From Chrysemys picta bellii (lineage: Eukaryota > Chordata > Testudines > Emydidae), in contig NC_088791.1 in the NCBI RefSeq assembly GCF_011386835.1, forward strand, positions 54,393,498 through 54,457,497: a stretch of 64,000 nt of DNA. Reading direction: 5' to 3'. Shown piece after piece: positions 43,079-55,972 of this stretch. Position numbers and translations under genes: made by a program. Each line of letters opens with the position of its first letter. Positions within the stretch are counted from its first letter, which is position 1. The notes under the pieces are model-generated. The model was not told the DNA's origin. It was given only the letters and a program-made list of their open reading frames with translations, and did not search any database.

Positions 43079-45017
43079 TATTATACAAAGTGATAGGAAG
43101 CTTGACAATTACCCTTTGATACTGTCTTCCCTCACAGAGCACTGTATTCATTCTTTTATTTACAGGCATTTCTACAGCTTGTAGTATCATCGTGTTATCA
43201 TTAGATCTTTTTATTTTGTATATTCAGTAAAAGCAGTATATTTTTGATTACATCTCATATAGTTTTGGTTTTGTCTAGTGGTTAATTACTGTGGGTTAAA
43301 CTTTGTTGCATTAACACTGTTTATGCCCAAATCTCGTTGATTGTTAGTGGGATTAGTGCATTCACTATAGTATATTGTACTTCCTGTGCATTGCTTTAAT
43401 ACTTTTCTCCTAAGAGGATGGGGTTTTCTTGTAGGCAAAAGCTGAGAAGTCGTAGGCAACTGACTTCTAGTGATGCATTGCAGTGACAAGGTTTTCATTC
43501 TATTCAGTATCTTGATGTATGTGCAGACTTAGGTCCACTCAGACCATTCCCATAAGGATGGGGCTGAGCCAAAATGCCTCATCTGTCCATCTGGGGTGTT
43601 TGATAGCCAACCCCAGATTTGAGTTTTATAAATGGCCCCTGTATTTATAAAGGATAAGACCTCCAGAACTTTTGGGTGTTCAAGATCCTAATCTGAAATT
43701 ATGATTCCCAGGCTTATGTTGGATGTTAGTAAAAATGGCTCGCTTTTAAGCTCTAGATTTTTGTTCATTGCTTGTTTTATTCTCCCACTTAGAGAAGTTA
43801 GGGTAATTTTATAATTTCAAACTCCATAAAAAAATCCAACACTGAAATATATTGAATAAATACTATATAAAGTCACTTTGTTCTTTGCTAATAGTAAACA
43901 TTCAGGGCATGTCTGACTGCTTTTTTTAGTTCACCTTTTTGTTAAAACAGATAAAGGTTATTTTAATCTCTAGCGATTGCTGGCTGATCACTGTGTTCCG
44001 TGTCAGAGAGAGGCTTGAATAATCTCTTTGAAGGCAGTATTCAAGCAGAGAATTAGCATTCTTTCCAGCTGTACTCCACTGTACACAGGTTGATTTCTCA
44101 TTTGTCGTTGCAGTTTTTTCATTAGGTCAGCTGAAAAGCTGCCTTTCTCCCTTTCAGAATACAAAATGAGAAGCGAATAAAGAAAAACAGAATCATAGAA
44201 GTAACTGTTGGATAATGTGTGTCAATTAACCATGAAAGCATCTACATTCTGATCGTTCACAAGTTTTAATAATTTGCATGTGGCTTTGTAACGGAAACAT
44301 TTTGGACACATACTGGGGTTTCTTGGGTTTAAATGAGGGCAGAGTTTGGCCCACTGCTGTTTAAATAAGCATATTTTTTTCTTTTGTTTTCAAATTAGAG
44401 TAAGTATAGATACTTTTTTTCATTTTTGATTTGGGAAATAAAAAATTCAGATTGCTTTTGGTAGAAATTTTAAATGTTATCTTGTAGAAGTCTGAAAATA
44501 ATACTGAATTCCTAATATTTTAAAATTTTTCTATGGTATAATAATCTTAATATTGTAGATGTATTCATCCTTATGTCTTACAAACCTAGACTGATTTTCT
44601 GGCAAAATGGAATACACATTACATTTTAAAAGTTTCACCTATTTTGAAATATGTTATTGTTTTGAGGGGTAGTGCTTATTAAAATAATGGGGATTAATGG
44701 TCTCAACTATCAATATTTCAACATCCCTCAAACCGATGTAAACTTTTAAAAATGCTTTGACATCTAAGATGAAAAGTGCTACTAAGACTCAAATATTCTG
44801 TGTGTTTGACATTTCCTAATTCTCTTTTAAGTTCCTATGAAAATGGGGAGAGAATTTTTTTAATAGTAAAGGCTTAAGAGCATTAAGTATTAAAGGGAGT
44901 ACTCTACAAACTCAGTCATTAGAATTATATTCCTTGTTGAAGAAATAAAAGTATATCTGCACTTCTGAGAGACATGTAAAGCAGTATATGGTTTTATTTA
45001 TTTATATATCAATATAT
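43079..45017. other. No gene seen; unique AT-rich sequence
   Basis: About 1.9 kb with no recognisable repeat termini or coding frame. Confidence 0.55.
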
Positions 45018-45098
45018 AATTAATGGCCACAAGGAATGTACACACTAGCGTGACTTTTCTGCACTTCTGAGAGAGGTGTGCATTCCTTGTGGCTATTA
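44956..45098. repeat. Interleaved direct and inverted repeat
   Basis: TCTGCACTTCTGAGAGA occurs exactly at 44,956-44,972 and 45,058-45,074. TAATGGCCACAAGGAATG at 45,021 is mirrored by the sequence at 45,076-45,098, with 21 of 23 arm bases matching. The two repeat types alternate. Confidence 0.85.
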
Positions 45099-45975
45099 AT
45101 AATTGAATCAGAACTGGTTGGCAATAGGATAGCTTCTGAATCCCAAATTAACAGCAGAGTGAAAACCCAGACATAGTTAATTAAAATTCACTTTGGAAGA
45201 AAAGCAGAAGCACAAACATTTTGCTGTGGGCTTAATGTTTACTCTGTCTTTTGTGAACTAGAATAAGTTGAAATGGATTTCCTGTTTACTGCATAAGATT
45301 AGATTGCAGACCAGATGATAAGAAAATGTAACAGTAATAAACTAGAGTTCACTATAGACATGGCCAGCCTTACAGATCAGATAGGTTGTACAAAGAATGT
45401 GATGGTGATCTGGAGAAGTGGATAAGAATGATGTAGTAGTTTCTGGCACAGCAATAGTGTCTTACTATTTGACTGCATCTTTTGCAGTCAAATAGTGTGT
45501 GTTTTTCAAGTGTGTGTTTTTATACAAAAATATTGAAACTGAAATATGGGTCCTTTCGTCAGAACATGGATGCCTAAACAAACGTGGGAAAGGTTACAAG
45601 ATCTGTTTCTCTGTTTGAATGAAACAAAGTAGAAAATCTGACTGTCCTTATTCCGCCAGGCTGCACTTAAAATAAATTTGATTAGAATATACCATTTCAT
45701 GAATTTTGGAATTATTTTGGCCTCAGAATGCAGAAAATGATCAAATACAGAGAAGCTGAATAACTGACATAATGACTAATATGGTGTAATTTGAAATTTT
45801 ACTGTTCATCCCACTTATCAAGATCTGTCTTGCAACTAATTTGTTGTAATATAGAGTGAACTGAAATTTTCAGTACTTTTTGAGTGATCACCTTCAATGA
45901 CAATTTCTTATTTATTAGAAACCAAACCTTTTTTTTTTTTTACTTTAAATGGTAAAAATAAAAGAATCCTTTTGG
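45099..45975. other. No gene seen
   Basis: AT-rich unique sequence. Confidence 0.6.
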
Positions 45976-45980
45976 GTGGT

Positions 45981-47171
45981 TGTGATGTGCTGGGTCACAG
46001 AGACCCCCTTGGGACTGCTACCTGATGTTCTGGGACTACCTCTGAGCCCGTTTTCCCTGAGAGCTTGGGACTTCAGTACTCTGCCTTGTTGAGCCAGACA
46101 CGCTAGCCTGCTACAAACACAGGCCCAGGTCTGAACCACATCCCCGAAAAGATGCAGGCTTAACTGAAAACAGCATAATAAGTGCTCCTGTCTCCAACAC
46201 CCAGATACCCATTTCCCAATGGGGTCCAAACCCCAAATAAATCCATTTTACTCTGTATAAAGCTTATACAGGGTAAACTCATAAATTGTTCGCCTTCTAT
46301 AGCACTGATAGAGAGATATTCACAGCTGTTTGCTCCCCCGGGAATTACTTACTTACTCTCAGTCAATTAATAAGTAAAAAGTGATTTTATTAAAGAAAAA
46401 AGTAGGATTTAAGTGGTTCCAAGTAATACTTTGTTCTGTCTGTTAAGTTACTAAGCAAAATAAAATAAAACACGCAAGTCTAAGCCTAATACAGTAGAAA
46501 ACTAAATGCAAGTAAATCTCACCCTCAGAGGTGTTCCAATAAGCTTATTTTACAGGCTAGACTTCCTCCTAGTCTGGGTCCAGCAATCACTTACAGCCTC
46601 ATAGTTACTGTCCTTTGTTCCAGTTTCTTTCAGGCATCTCTTTGGGTTGGAGAGGCTATCTTCTGAGCCAGCTGAAGACAAGATGGAGGGGGTTCCAGGG
46701 CCTTTTATAGTCTTTTTCTCTTGTGCAACATCACAGCCACAAGATGGGATCTTTAGCCACCTGGGCAAGTCATATGTCTATGAATGATTCAGCTTTTTGC
46801 AGGCTGACACCATTGTTTACATGTTAGTTTGAACGTTCCCAGGAAAGCTCAGATGTGGATTGGCATCTCCCAAAGTCCATTGTTAGTTAAATTCTCCCAA
46901 TTACTTAAATAACCCCATCACACTATGCTGACCAAATTTGCCTTATGTGCTTCCTACAGCAAACACTTTAAATACAAGCATAGAGCCAGTACTCATAACT
47001 TCAGCTATAAACATGATACATGTATACAGATAGGATATATATATATTCAGTAGATCATAACCTTTGCAAAGATATGTTACATGACATATCTAGCATAAAC
47101 CATATTCCAGTTATGTCATATTTACACTCATACTCATATTTCTATTAATCATTATGGGGTGCAACCTCACA
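45981..47171 (-). mobile_element. Solo LTR, 1191 bp, with exact 5-bp target duplication
   Basis: It begins TGTGATGTGCTGGGTCAC and ends GGTGCAACCTCACA. Both flanks are GTGGT (45,976-45,980 and 47,172-47,176). TG...CA ends with a 5-bp duplication are diagnostic of an LTR retroelement. No second LTR or gag/pol frame is present, so it is a recombination-derived solo LTR. The minus orientation is preferred because a TTTATT/AATAAA signal and layout resemble the minus-strand LTR at 1817-3524. Orientation is moderately sure; the element call is strong. Confidence 0.82.
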
Positions 47172-47221
47172 GTGGTGTCAAGTGCTTTTCACCTATTCTA
47201 ACCAAAACAGAGAATGATCAC

Positions 47222-47390
47222 ATAGAATCATAGGGTTAGAAGGGTCATCTAGTCTAACCCCCTGCCAAGATGCAGGATTTGTTGTGTCTAAACCATCGAA
47301 GACAGATAGCTATCCAGCCTCCTTTTGAGAATCTCCAGCAAAGGAGCTTCCACAACCTCCCTAGGTAGTCTGTTTCAATTGTACAGTATT
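47222..47390 (-). pseudogene. CR1 3' tail fragment
   Basis: On the plus strand it reads CATAGAATCATAGGGTTAG, AGTCTAACCCCCTGCC, then a stretch corresponding to the ORF2 end. This is the reversed CR1 3' end. It is a short dead copy. Confidence 0.8.
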
Positions 47391-47539
47391 GTAGGTTTTC
47401 CATAGTTGGCATGTATATTTATTGCCCAGACATAGAGGTACCTGTGCCAAATTTGAGTGGCATAGGGGGCAGCCCTCTGAAGTGTTGCCTAGAGCAGCAG
47501 ATTTTGTTGATTGGCCTGTGTACAAGACATTGACTAGGT

Positions 47540-48077
47540 CAGGGGTAGGCAACCTGTGGCACGTGTGCCAAAGGCGGCACGCGAGCTGATTTTCAGTGGC
47601 ACTCACACTACCCGGGTCCTGGCCATCGGTCCAGGGGGCTCTGCATTTTAATATAATTTTAAATGAAGTTTCTTAAACATTTTAAAAACCTTATTTACTT
47701 TACATACAATAATAGTTTAGTTATATATTATAGACTTATAGAAAGAGACCTTCTAAAAACGTTAAAATGTATTACTGGCATGCAAAACCTTCAATCAGAG
47801 TGAATAAATGAAGACTTGGCACACCACTTCTGAAAGAAGAACAGGAGTACTTGTGGCACCTTAGAGACTAACAAATTTATTAGAGCATAAGCTTTCGTGG
47901 ACTACAGCCCACTTCTTATATGCATCCGAAGAAGTGGGCTGTAGTCCACGAAAGCTTATGCTCTAATAAATTTGTTAGTCTCTAAGGTGCCACAAGTACT
48001 CCTGTTCTTTTTGCGGATACAGACTAACACGGCTGCTACTCTGAAACCTGTCACTTCTGAAAGGTTGCCGACCCCTG
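47540..48077 (-). mobile_element. hAT element, second copy, interrupted by a palindromic Penelope-like insertion
   Basis: The ends CAGGGGTAGGCAACC and GGTTGCCGACCCCTG are inverted repeats. The flanking 8-mers GACTAGGT (47,532-47,539) and AACTAGTT (48,078-48,085) match at six of eight positions. The sequence is the reverse of the element at 27,185-30,075 without the pogo insertion, so it serves as an empty-site reference. Its own interruption is at 47,837-48,051. Confidence 0.85.
47837..48051. mobile_element. Palindromic Penelope-like insertion with 12-bp duplication
   Basis: Two arms of the repeat family face away from each other: the left arm on the minus strand, the right arm on the plus strand with the longer tail ACACGGCTGCTACTCTG. 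They meet at TATATGCATCCGAAG. CACTTCTGAAAG flanks the whole unit at 47,825-47,836 and 48,052-48,063, so both arms arrived in one insertion event. Confidence 0.8.
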
Positions 48078-48085
48078 AACTAGTT

Positions 48086-49380
48086 CACTATGACTGGATA
48101 GTTTTGCCTAAATAACGGGGATAATGTGGACCAAACCTTAATGTGTACTAGTAATGAAGATTCCAAAATATGCACAAGACCACGTAGTGATCCCTATGTC
48201 ATCTGTCATGGTAGAAACAACACTGAGTACTTCTTCAATGGAAATTATCCACTTCATAGCACCCTAATATAAATTTAAATTGGCTTTTAAAGTCTTAAGA
48301 CCGCAAAGTTTCTTTAGAGGTAAGAAAAAATGCGCTCTAGCTTTGGCTAAGCAGAAGGTGAACTCCTCCGCTTATCATAGGTTCAGACTCTCATGAGTGT
48401 CTCCCTCAATCACAGCCATTATTTCTCCTCATATCTTGTGTGAGGGAACAGTAATCTATTCTGTCTCCTACACTCAAATGTGTGAAGAATTAATTTAACA
48501 ATAACAAAGATATGTGGCCTGATATAATAAGTACTACAAACATTCTATTTGTAACATGCCAAAGCCACAGCTTCTTAATGTTACCCTCTTCTTTCTGGAG
48601 CTTGCAAGCTGTCCCAGGTATTACCAGGTCATTTCTTAGGCTGAGAAATGTTGCACAGATCTGGGTGAGAAGCTTATTCCAGGCAGATTGCTCAACAACC
48701 TACGATGTGCTATTGCACCAGGCAAGTCGGTTCTGGCATCAACCTTGTGGATTAATGCAACCAAACTCTGTATCACCAAATAAGTAATTATTTAATCATA
48801 AGAAGATATTCAGCAAAGGAAAATCCATAGAACTAAAGGCTGAGACTGCTCTTGAAAAATAAAATAATTTTGAGGCCTCCATATTATCACTATAAGTTGT
48901 TGTTTATACCTGCTAGAAGCGATCTTCAAATCTTTAGGAGAGACCAAGACTCCAGATTTGTCAGAGGACAGGTTATTGCAGTTGCTCCTTCAACCCATCT
49001 TTCAGACCATCATAAAGGAGGCCAGGGTTTTTAGTTATAGGGGAAGAGGATATATTTTTCAGTCAGGTAAGAAGTTAGTGGACTCTGTGTCCCCAGTCAC
49101 TGTCAGGTAGTATCTCTGGCTGCAAGTCGCAACGTTGTCATATACCAGTCTGATTGTTCTTGTGAATACTGAGGATAGCAAAACAAATGTACAACAACAA
49201 TCACATACCCCACCCACATTCGCAAAGACTTATACAGGATTTAGGGAAAGACCTATAACATCAGTCTTGCTCTTAAGAGCTTTGGGAATGTCTCCTACTA
49301 CGCTGCAGTGTAGGGACTAGCAACCTGTAAATTTTAATGTTTCATATACAAAGAAAAAACATTTTGAAAAAACTGAAGTA
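48086..49380. other. No gene seen; unique sequence
   Basis: AT-rich, with open frames of at most 91 codons and no recognised domain. Confidence 0.55.
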
Positions 49381-49394
49381 CTTTAGACTTTATG

Positions 49395-49612
49395 ACAGGT
49401 TTCAGAGTAGCAGCTGTGTTAGTCTGTATCCGCAAAAAGAAGAACAGGAGTACTTGTGGCACCTTAGAGACTAACAAATTTATTAGAGCATAAGCTTTCG
49501 TGGACTACAGCCCACTTCGGATATGCATCCGAAGAAGTGGGCTGTGGTCCACGAAAGCTTATGCTCTAATAAATTTGTTAGTCTCTAAGGTGCCACAAGT
49601 ACTCCTGTTCTT
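49395..49612. mobile_element. Palindromic Penelope-like insertion with exact 14-bp duplication
   Basis: It has the same inverted-pair design as the unit at 47,837 but reversed: the long-tailed arm (TTTCAGAGTAGCAGC) comes first. The arms 49,438-49,521 and 49,530-49,614 are almost exact reverse complements around ATGC. CTTTAGACTTTATG occurs at 49,381-49,394 and 49,613-49,626. Confidence 0.85.
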
Positions 49613-49626
49613 CTTTAGACTTTATG

Positions 49627-50157
49627 TATTTTATTAACGTTTACTGTGCTTAGCTAACTGTTATATAATCTTACAATTTGTGAGAATTTGTAGGACTTTT
49701 TTCTTTTGAAAATTTGGCCCTAAACATTGTACATAATTTACAGCAACCACTCACAAGTCCTTCCGGAATGCTGTGATGTTCAGACACATCTTAGCTAAGG
49801 ATACTTAGGCAATACTGGACTGTAACACATCACTTGGCAGATGTTCCTCATAAGTCGTGTTCATTTTCCTCTTCATTTTAATTTAACTCGGTAAGCTGTA
49901 CCTCATTTATATAAATGTAATTTAGATTTACCAGCAATATAATCAAGGAACATCTTACATATTTTGAATCTTGTGGAGCTTTCCGCTGCTCATCTAGGAG
50001 CACTGCACAGAGCTTGATGTTGTTCAGGGCATCGGAAGCGGGGGGGATTTTACAAAAAAAGAGAGCTGATCCTGTTTGCAAAAATACATGCTTACCTTTG
50101 TACTTTCAGTTCTTGCAAATTGCATGTGTTCTGATTAGTGTAGTGTCTAAATACAAC
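49627..50157. other. No gene seen
   Basis: AT-rich unique sequence. Confidence 0.6.
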
Positions 50158-50985
50158 TGTGTGCGCAAAACATTAATTAGATGAAGGAACATAAATCCAC
50201 ACTTTGTAGAGGTCAAGCATAGGAGTTTATTACATACAGCGCTGACGGAGTGTCATCTTGCTTATCAGGCTCAGAGTCACTGTCAATCAATTGATTACAA
50301 TGGAATATATGGATTTTCCATGGGCGAGGGAAAGTGACGGGGTAGGCAGTTTCAAACCCTGGATAGGTCTAGCAGCAAGCAAGATAGCACAGTAGCCAGT
50401 GGTCAAAGGTTACATAATTTCTCCGCCCGGGGTCTCAAGTTAACAAATTAACATTTAACATTTCATTAGTACTTTAATAAATGTATTAGGATAAAATATA
50501 TATGTTGAATTCTGATTTGTGGTCCGTAGAAGTGAAGTAGCTCCTTTAATTGTCCAACAGGTACATTCCTAGGGGTTAAAGCAAAGAAACAGTGAAAGTA
50601 TATGGCAATAAAGATTGTCTTTCAAGTTGCTTATTTGTATTTTAAGGCAGGCATTGGTCCCTGGGAAGGGAGGTGGGAGGAGGCCATATCTTATACTGAC
50701 ATGCTTGAACCATTCATAAACTCAAGACTGATGTGTGAGAAGAACATCTCCCTACAACAGAAACAAACACAAATAAACAGAGCTTCTTTGTTCTGTGTGC
50801 AACTTTGAATAAGACACAATTATTGCCCCCAACATCTGGCATTATGCTGACGAGGCTGCTCTTAGTAAAGCAAGGTTATTTTATGTTTTTTCTGCTTTTC
50901 TTAGCTAATCGCTATTTGTTAGGCCTCTGACCTCTTGACTTTTGGCCTATAGAAAGAGCTGACAATCCATACACCAGGTTGTTAC
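50158..50985 (-). repeat. Probable ERV LTR remnant, minus strand
   Basis: On the minus strand, a GTAATAAACTCCTATG polyadenylation-type signal (about 50,224-50,240) follows a GC-richer block and is followed by a short U5-like end near GCGCACACA. No clean duplication was found, and both limits are uncertain. Confidence 0.35.
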
Positions 50986-51934
50986 ATAAGCAGCTAATGC
51001 GTTTTGACCCTTCATTAGACATTTTTAATCCTGGGACCTGAAATTTCCCTTTTTGCAAGTTTGATTCCAAAGGGTAAATACTCAAAGCACATCCTTAATT
51101 TCCATTAACTATAAAAGGGTATGCATCTAAGTGAGAATAGATGTCAAACCATTTTAAAGATCCCATATCTTCCTCCAATGGCCAATCTGAACGTTTGAAC
51201 TTAATTATGATACAACTGGTCTTCAGATATGTGAAAATAACAGCCTGTTATTCCATAGATATGCCTGATACAAAACAATGTGAAGATTATTCTTAGTTTT
51301 TCTTGCTCTAAAGAAGCAATTAACTATATGCCATCAGTTTTATATTTCAGTATTGTCCAATATTTTTGGAAAGCTGGCTGACGTACAGTGAATGAATCAT
51401 GACATTGTCCTGGGTATTCAGAGACACTATCAGTTACTTGATAATTGACACATACAGCACCTGACACTGAGGGAGGTGAAGTGACTCCATTGTTGATATG
51501 AATCACCTAATTATGAGGACGGACAGAAGATGGGATTTGGGTGCAATCTGTAGTGTCTAAGACAGAGGGAAAATTAGCTGTCGTACAGTTCAGAAATAAT
51601 CTGCTGTTAACACAGTTGATCTCTACATCTTCTGAAAGTAGCATCCACAAACAGATGAATGCACTTTTTGTCTGAAGAGTTCACTAATGCATATATGGTG
51701 TTTCCTGTGGTGGTTTAAAAAGAGCCAGAAGCTAAAAAGCCTAAATAGATTCATATGTTTAAAACCATGGCAATGCATTATTTCTATTGGTAAGAGCTAC
51801 ATTTTTCTACTCGTACAGTCAGAGAGACTTCCATTGTTTCTACAGGATGGTTGGATCACTTCCTAAATCACCTTGAATAGTCAGTGAACTCTGCAGGTCA
51901 AACTATAGATAGAACACATATATTCTATATCATA
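50986..51934. other. No gene seen
   Basis: AT-rich unique sequence. Confidence 0.55.
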
Positions 51935-52078
51935 GAATATCAGGGTTGGAAGGAACCTCAGGAGGTCATCTAGTCCAACCCCCTGCTCAAAGCAGGACCA
52001 ATCCCCAGACAGATTTTTGCCCCAGATCCTTAAGTGGTCCCCTCAAGGATTGAACTCACAACCCTGGGTTTAACAGGT
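51935..52078 (-). repeat. Truncated tRNA/CR1-tailed SINE
   Basis: On the plus strand, GGGTTGGAAGGAACCTCAGG, CCCCCTGCTCAAAGCAGG and GGATTGAACTCACAACC match the reversed SINE at 61,302-61,487. The tRNA-like head is cut before the A box, so it is 5' truncated. Confidence 0.8.
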
Positions 52079-53077
52079 TTCAATAGGTTTCTGTCCATTT
52101 ATATTTATTATCTTCTTAACAGTTTTCAAGTTCTCAGTGAAAGATAACTTTTTGCTAACTAACAAAAAAGGTGCACAGGAAAAACAAATTGATTTTATAA
52201 ATTTAATTTTGGGGAGTAAATATTTCATCCCTGTTTTTGGATGTCTCAGATGACAGTGATCTCCTTCCACTGGGCCATTCTCTTTAAGCTATTATTCTTG
52301 AACTTTAGCTAGGCTTAACTAGCAGGAATTCAGTTGCTTGTAATGTTCAATCTGCATGAAATTTAGCCACAGCCTACTTTTCTCTACCTTCTAAAGTTCC
52401 AGTGATTTGAAAGTTTACCTTGGGACTTACCCAAATCTGTATTTTATATAGGACTGAAGTATGGCTTGATACTGGAAACTCTATTGAGACTCGTACAGCC
52501 TTTTAAAGGAGGCAGCTTAAACAGGTAGAGGGAAGTGGATGTAGCATCCATGCAGAATGATGATTGGCAAATATGTTAGTTCTACATACAAAACATGAGA
52601 ATAAGATGCAGTGTTACTAGAAGGATGGGAATAGGAAAACAATTAAGGAAAAGTACGTTGGTGGGGGAGGGAATGAAGGTAAGTAGGGAGAAGACAACAG
52701 GGAGAGGAGGGAGGTTAAGCATGGAGAGAAGGTTAGAGGACCGGGAGAGTGCAGAAGTGCAGCCTAAATATATCTATTTTCTTTTTTCAACCACCAAGAT
52801 GCACCTCACCACTGCATCCTAATCTAATTATTATGTATACTCTAAAGTCTTATCCAAGATATCTGTCCTTAAAAACAGACTGCGATCTCTCACTTGAATG
52901 AATAAACAAAACTAATTTAGTCTTTTAAATACATGTATTGATATCAAAACTTGCTTTTTATTCTATTTCTTGGATAGTTTAAAGCACTTATACCTAGAGT
53001 GACATTTCTATAAATGTAGCTGTTTTGGTAATTTAGGTACTAACCATAAACTATAATTTTATAGATTGTGTTATAGC
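52079..53077. other. No gene seen
   Basis: AT-rich unique sequence with a purine-rich stretch (52,600-52,760). Confidence 0.55.
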
Positions 53078-53085
53078 ACAAGGAG

Positions 53086-53573
53086 CAGGGCTGGCTCCAG
53101 GCACCAGCCCACCAAGCACGTGCTTGGGGCGGCACCTTGGGGCGGGGCAGCGCTCAGGTTTTTATTTTTTATTTTTATTTTTTTGGTCCGTAGGGGCAGC
53201 GCTGGAGGGTTTTATTGTTTGCGCGGCGCTTGGGGGGGTGGGACTTCAGGTGGCGCTCGGATGGGGGGGCAGGGGTTGGCATGGCACTCAGAGAGGGGCA
53301 GGGGCTTGGCGTGGCACGGCACTCGGAGAGGGGGGCGGGGGCTTCAGGCGGTGCGGTGCTTGGAGGGGAGCAGGGCTTCGGGCGGCGTGGTGCTGGGAGG
53401 GCGGGGGCTTGTGTGGCGCTCAGGGGCGGGGCTTCGGGCGAAGGGTGCTGGGGGGGCAGGGATTTTGGCGGCGCGGGGGGGGGTACGGCGGCGCGGCGCT
53501 TGCGGGGGTGGGTACGGCGGGGCGGCGCTCTTCTTTTTTGCCTGGGGCGGCAAAAAAGTTAGAGCCGGCCCTG
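53086..53573. mobile_element. GC-rich non-autonomous hAT element, 488 bp
   Basis: The left end CAGGGCTGGCTCCAGG and right end GTTAGAGCCGGCCCTG are inverted repeats. They are flanked by ACAAGGAG (53,078-53,085) and ACAAAGAG (53,574-53,581), one mismatch. The interior is a G-rich minisatellite of GGCGGCGCGG and GGGGCTTCGGGC units. Long open frames across it are compositional artefacts. Confidence 0.82.
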
Positions 53574-53581
53574 ACAAAGAG

Positions 53582-55782
53582 ACAGATATCTATTTTTTAA
53601 AACTTGTTGAGAGAAAAACAAGTGGAAAAATAGGGACATTTTCAAATTTCTGTATTTACCTTTATAGTAATGTCAAAGAGAGGTTACATTTAGGAAATAA
53701 TATCTCAGCAGTGTCTTTTAAAAAGATCATGTTTTACACTACCAAGTTCAATACATTGTATTTATTTTCTGTGACTAAAAATGCTGACAACTCTGACATA
53801 AGCATGTATCTTAAACATGAAATGGTGAGGCATGATACAACTATTCTAAAAAAATGTTTTGTGTAAACAAGTGTCTGTTGCCATATGCTCCAATCTGCAT
53901 CAACCTTTGCAGCCATTTCAGTGGTTCATTTGGCTGGAATATTTGAGTGTTAATATGAATATTGGTGTGTCACCTTATTTAACTGTGCTTGATCATCTCA
54001 TTTTAACTATATGCAATTAATGGCCAGAACCTGCTGCCCTTACTCAGGCAAAATCCTTAGAGATTCCAGCCCTGAGCTGATTCCTGGTTACCTCTTATTT
54101 CCTTTCCAGCATGTAAAAATGCCTTACAGATGATTGTATTTTCAAAAGATTTAAACTCCTACTTTGGCCTTCCCTGACAGAAACAAGTTTAATTCCTCTC
54201 TGGTTTTCTCTGTACTTTCCCCATTCCTTAGTGCATGTTATGACCTTTAACAAAGCCCTAAACAACCATTGTGGACTTTGTTCTAGCATGTGCCATGCTC
54301 CGTGCAATGCAGGGAGAGAGGGAGGGTGGGGTACCCAGGATGCACCATTTGGCTTAGGCAGAGGGGAGACTGTTGTGCATTATGGGAATGCATTCTGGCC
54401 CATACGAGAGAATGGGGATGTGAAACTCTAAAACTACCACTCCCGTAAGGCACCATGGAATCCTAGGCAGATGGAGTTTAATGGTGAACTAACCCCAAAC
54501 CTAAGTATTTCATTTTAATCTTCCACATGGGAATTCAAAAATTTTCTGAAAAATGCCATTGAAAGTTTCAGTTTTGTGGAAGCTGCATTATCTGTGGATA
54601 AATCATTCTGACTGAAATTTCCCAACCACTTCTACTGGTTACAGCCCTCCAGCTCCCTCCCACCCCACCAATATTCTTGGACCCTACAATGCTTAGAAGA
54701 GCTGATATCAGGCAGTTCTAAATTCCACCCCAGTAGACCTTCTACCAGTTGAGGATTGGGTTAATGTAGTGGAGCTCCACCAAAACCCCCTGCTCCAGGG
54801 AGCGGGACAGCAGGTACGGATCTGGATCTCACACAGTTTTGCTCAGCAGAGGGTTCACCTACGCCAGGGAAAGTCTCTGCTGGGCATTTGTTACTAGATT
54901 ATGGCCCTTTTATGTTGCCTGAGTTCTGGCACTGTGAAGAATCTTTCCTCACATCTGTATTTGTGCCAAACAGCCTCAGTTAAGATCAGTGGAGACACAA
55001 GAGTAGGAGCCTTATAAGAACCTAGATGGATAAAATAGAGAAGGTTGTTTTTAAGGCTCTGGATTAAATCAAAGGGTTCTGCTTTAGTAAGGAGCTTAGC
55101 AGAAATGCAGTTGCTGTTCTTCCTTGCAGACTTGCTCTCATACAGTCTTTATATGAATTCACTGATTTTTTTCCTTTAAGTCCTTGAACAGCCAAACCTG
55201 GCAGGTATTATTTTGCAGGATATATTTATTTGTTATGTAAAGTATAATTTCTTCATTGATGCAATATCAGAAGGATATGGATATTAATAGATAGATATTA
55301 GAGAGATACAGATTTGGTTTGGTTTTCTCTTTCTCTCTGCCATTTCAGGGTATCTATGACCATTATTATTAGCAACTGTCTCGTTATTATGCAAAATTGA
55401 ATTACAGCAAAAATACACGTTAGAGAAATTCAGTGTACTGTGACTTTGAAAACTTAATCAAAACTGACATGGCTTACCAACACAGTCCTGCTTCTTAAAT
55501 CATAACAGAAGAAAATAAGTGTCTAGTCTACGTCTTTCTTTTAAAATGAAAATTTCTGTGTATAGGTTAAATCCCTGAAGCATGTTTTGTTATGAGTGCT
55601 GTATGCAGGTTAATCCCAGAACCAGAGGCTGTTTCAGGATTCCAGCAGGTTCATTGTATGTGAAAAATTGATTATTAGACATGCAATAAGCTGATAGCCC
55701 TTCCTTCCCTAGCCCAAGATAGTTGCTATTCTCCATTTGAGAAAATGACAGCATGGTCCAGTGGATTCCATTTTCATTTGTG
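53582..55782. other. No gene seen; unique sequence
   Basis: About 2.2 kb, AT-rich to average, without recognisable repeat termini or a supported coding frame. Confidence 0.5.
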
Positions 55783-55786
55783 CATT

Positions 55787-55898
55787 TGTAACACCAATAG
55801 ACCCCAGTTGTCAGCGGGCAGGATTGAACCAGGGACCTCTGAAGCTCAGTGCTATGACATGAGATGGAACACCACACTCTGGAGGTGTGTGGGTTACT
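55787..55898 (-). repeat. 3' LTR of the miniature element, internally deleted
   Basis: It keeps the LTR start and end and a perfect B-box-like GGTTCAATCC (minus strand, 55,821-55,830), but has lost the A-box-like part. Confidence 0.7.
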
Positions 55899-55952
55899 TA
55901 CTTCCCCAAGCTGAGGAAGCATGTCCTGAGTTTCAGAGATTTCCCAGTTGAA

Positions 55953-55970
55953 ATCCCGGACGAGCGCCCA
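55953..55970 (-). promoter_or_regulatory. Primer-binding site, tRNA-Pro type
   Basis: On the minus strand it reads TGGGCGCTCGTCCGGGAT, two bases after the LTR. It matches the complement of the vertebrate tRNA-Pro 3' end at 17 of 18 positions (known PBS TGGGGGCTCGTCCGGGAT). Confidence 0.75.
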
Positions 55971-55972
55971 CT

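Noticed and set aside
53066..53866. 266-codon open frame
   Set aside because: Most of it is the G-rich interior of a hAT element, and the rest is flanking AT-rich DNA read through by chance.
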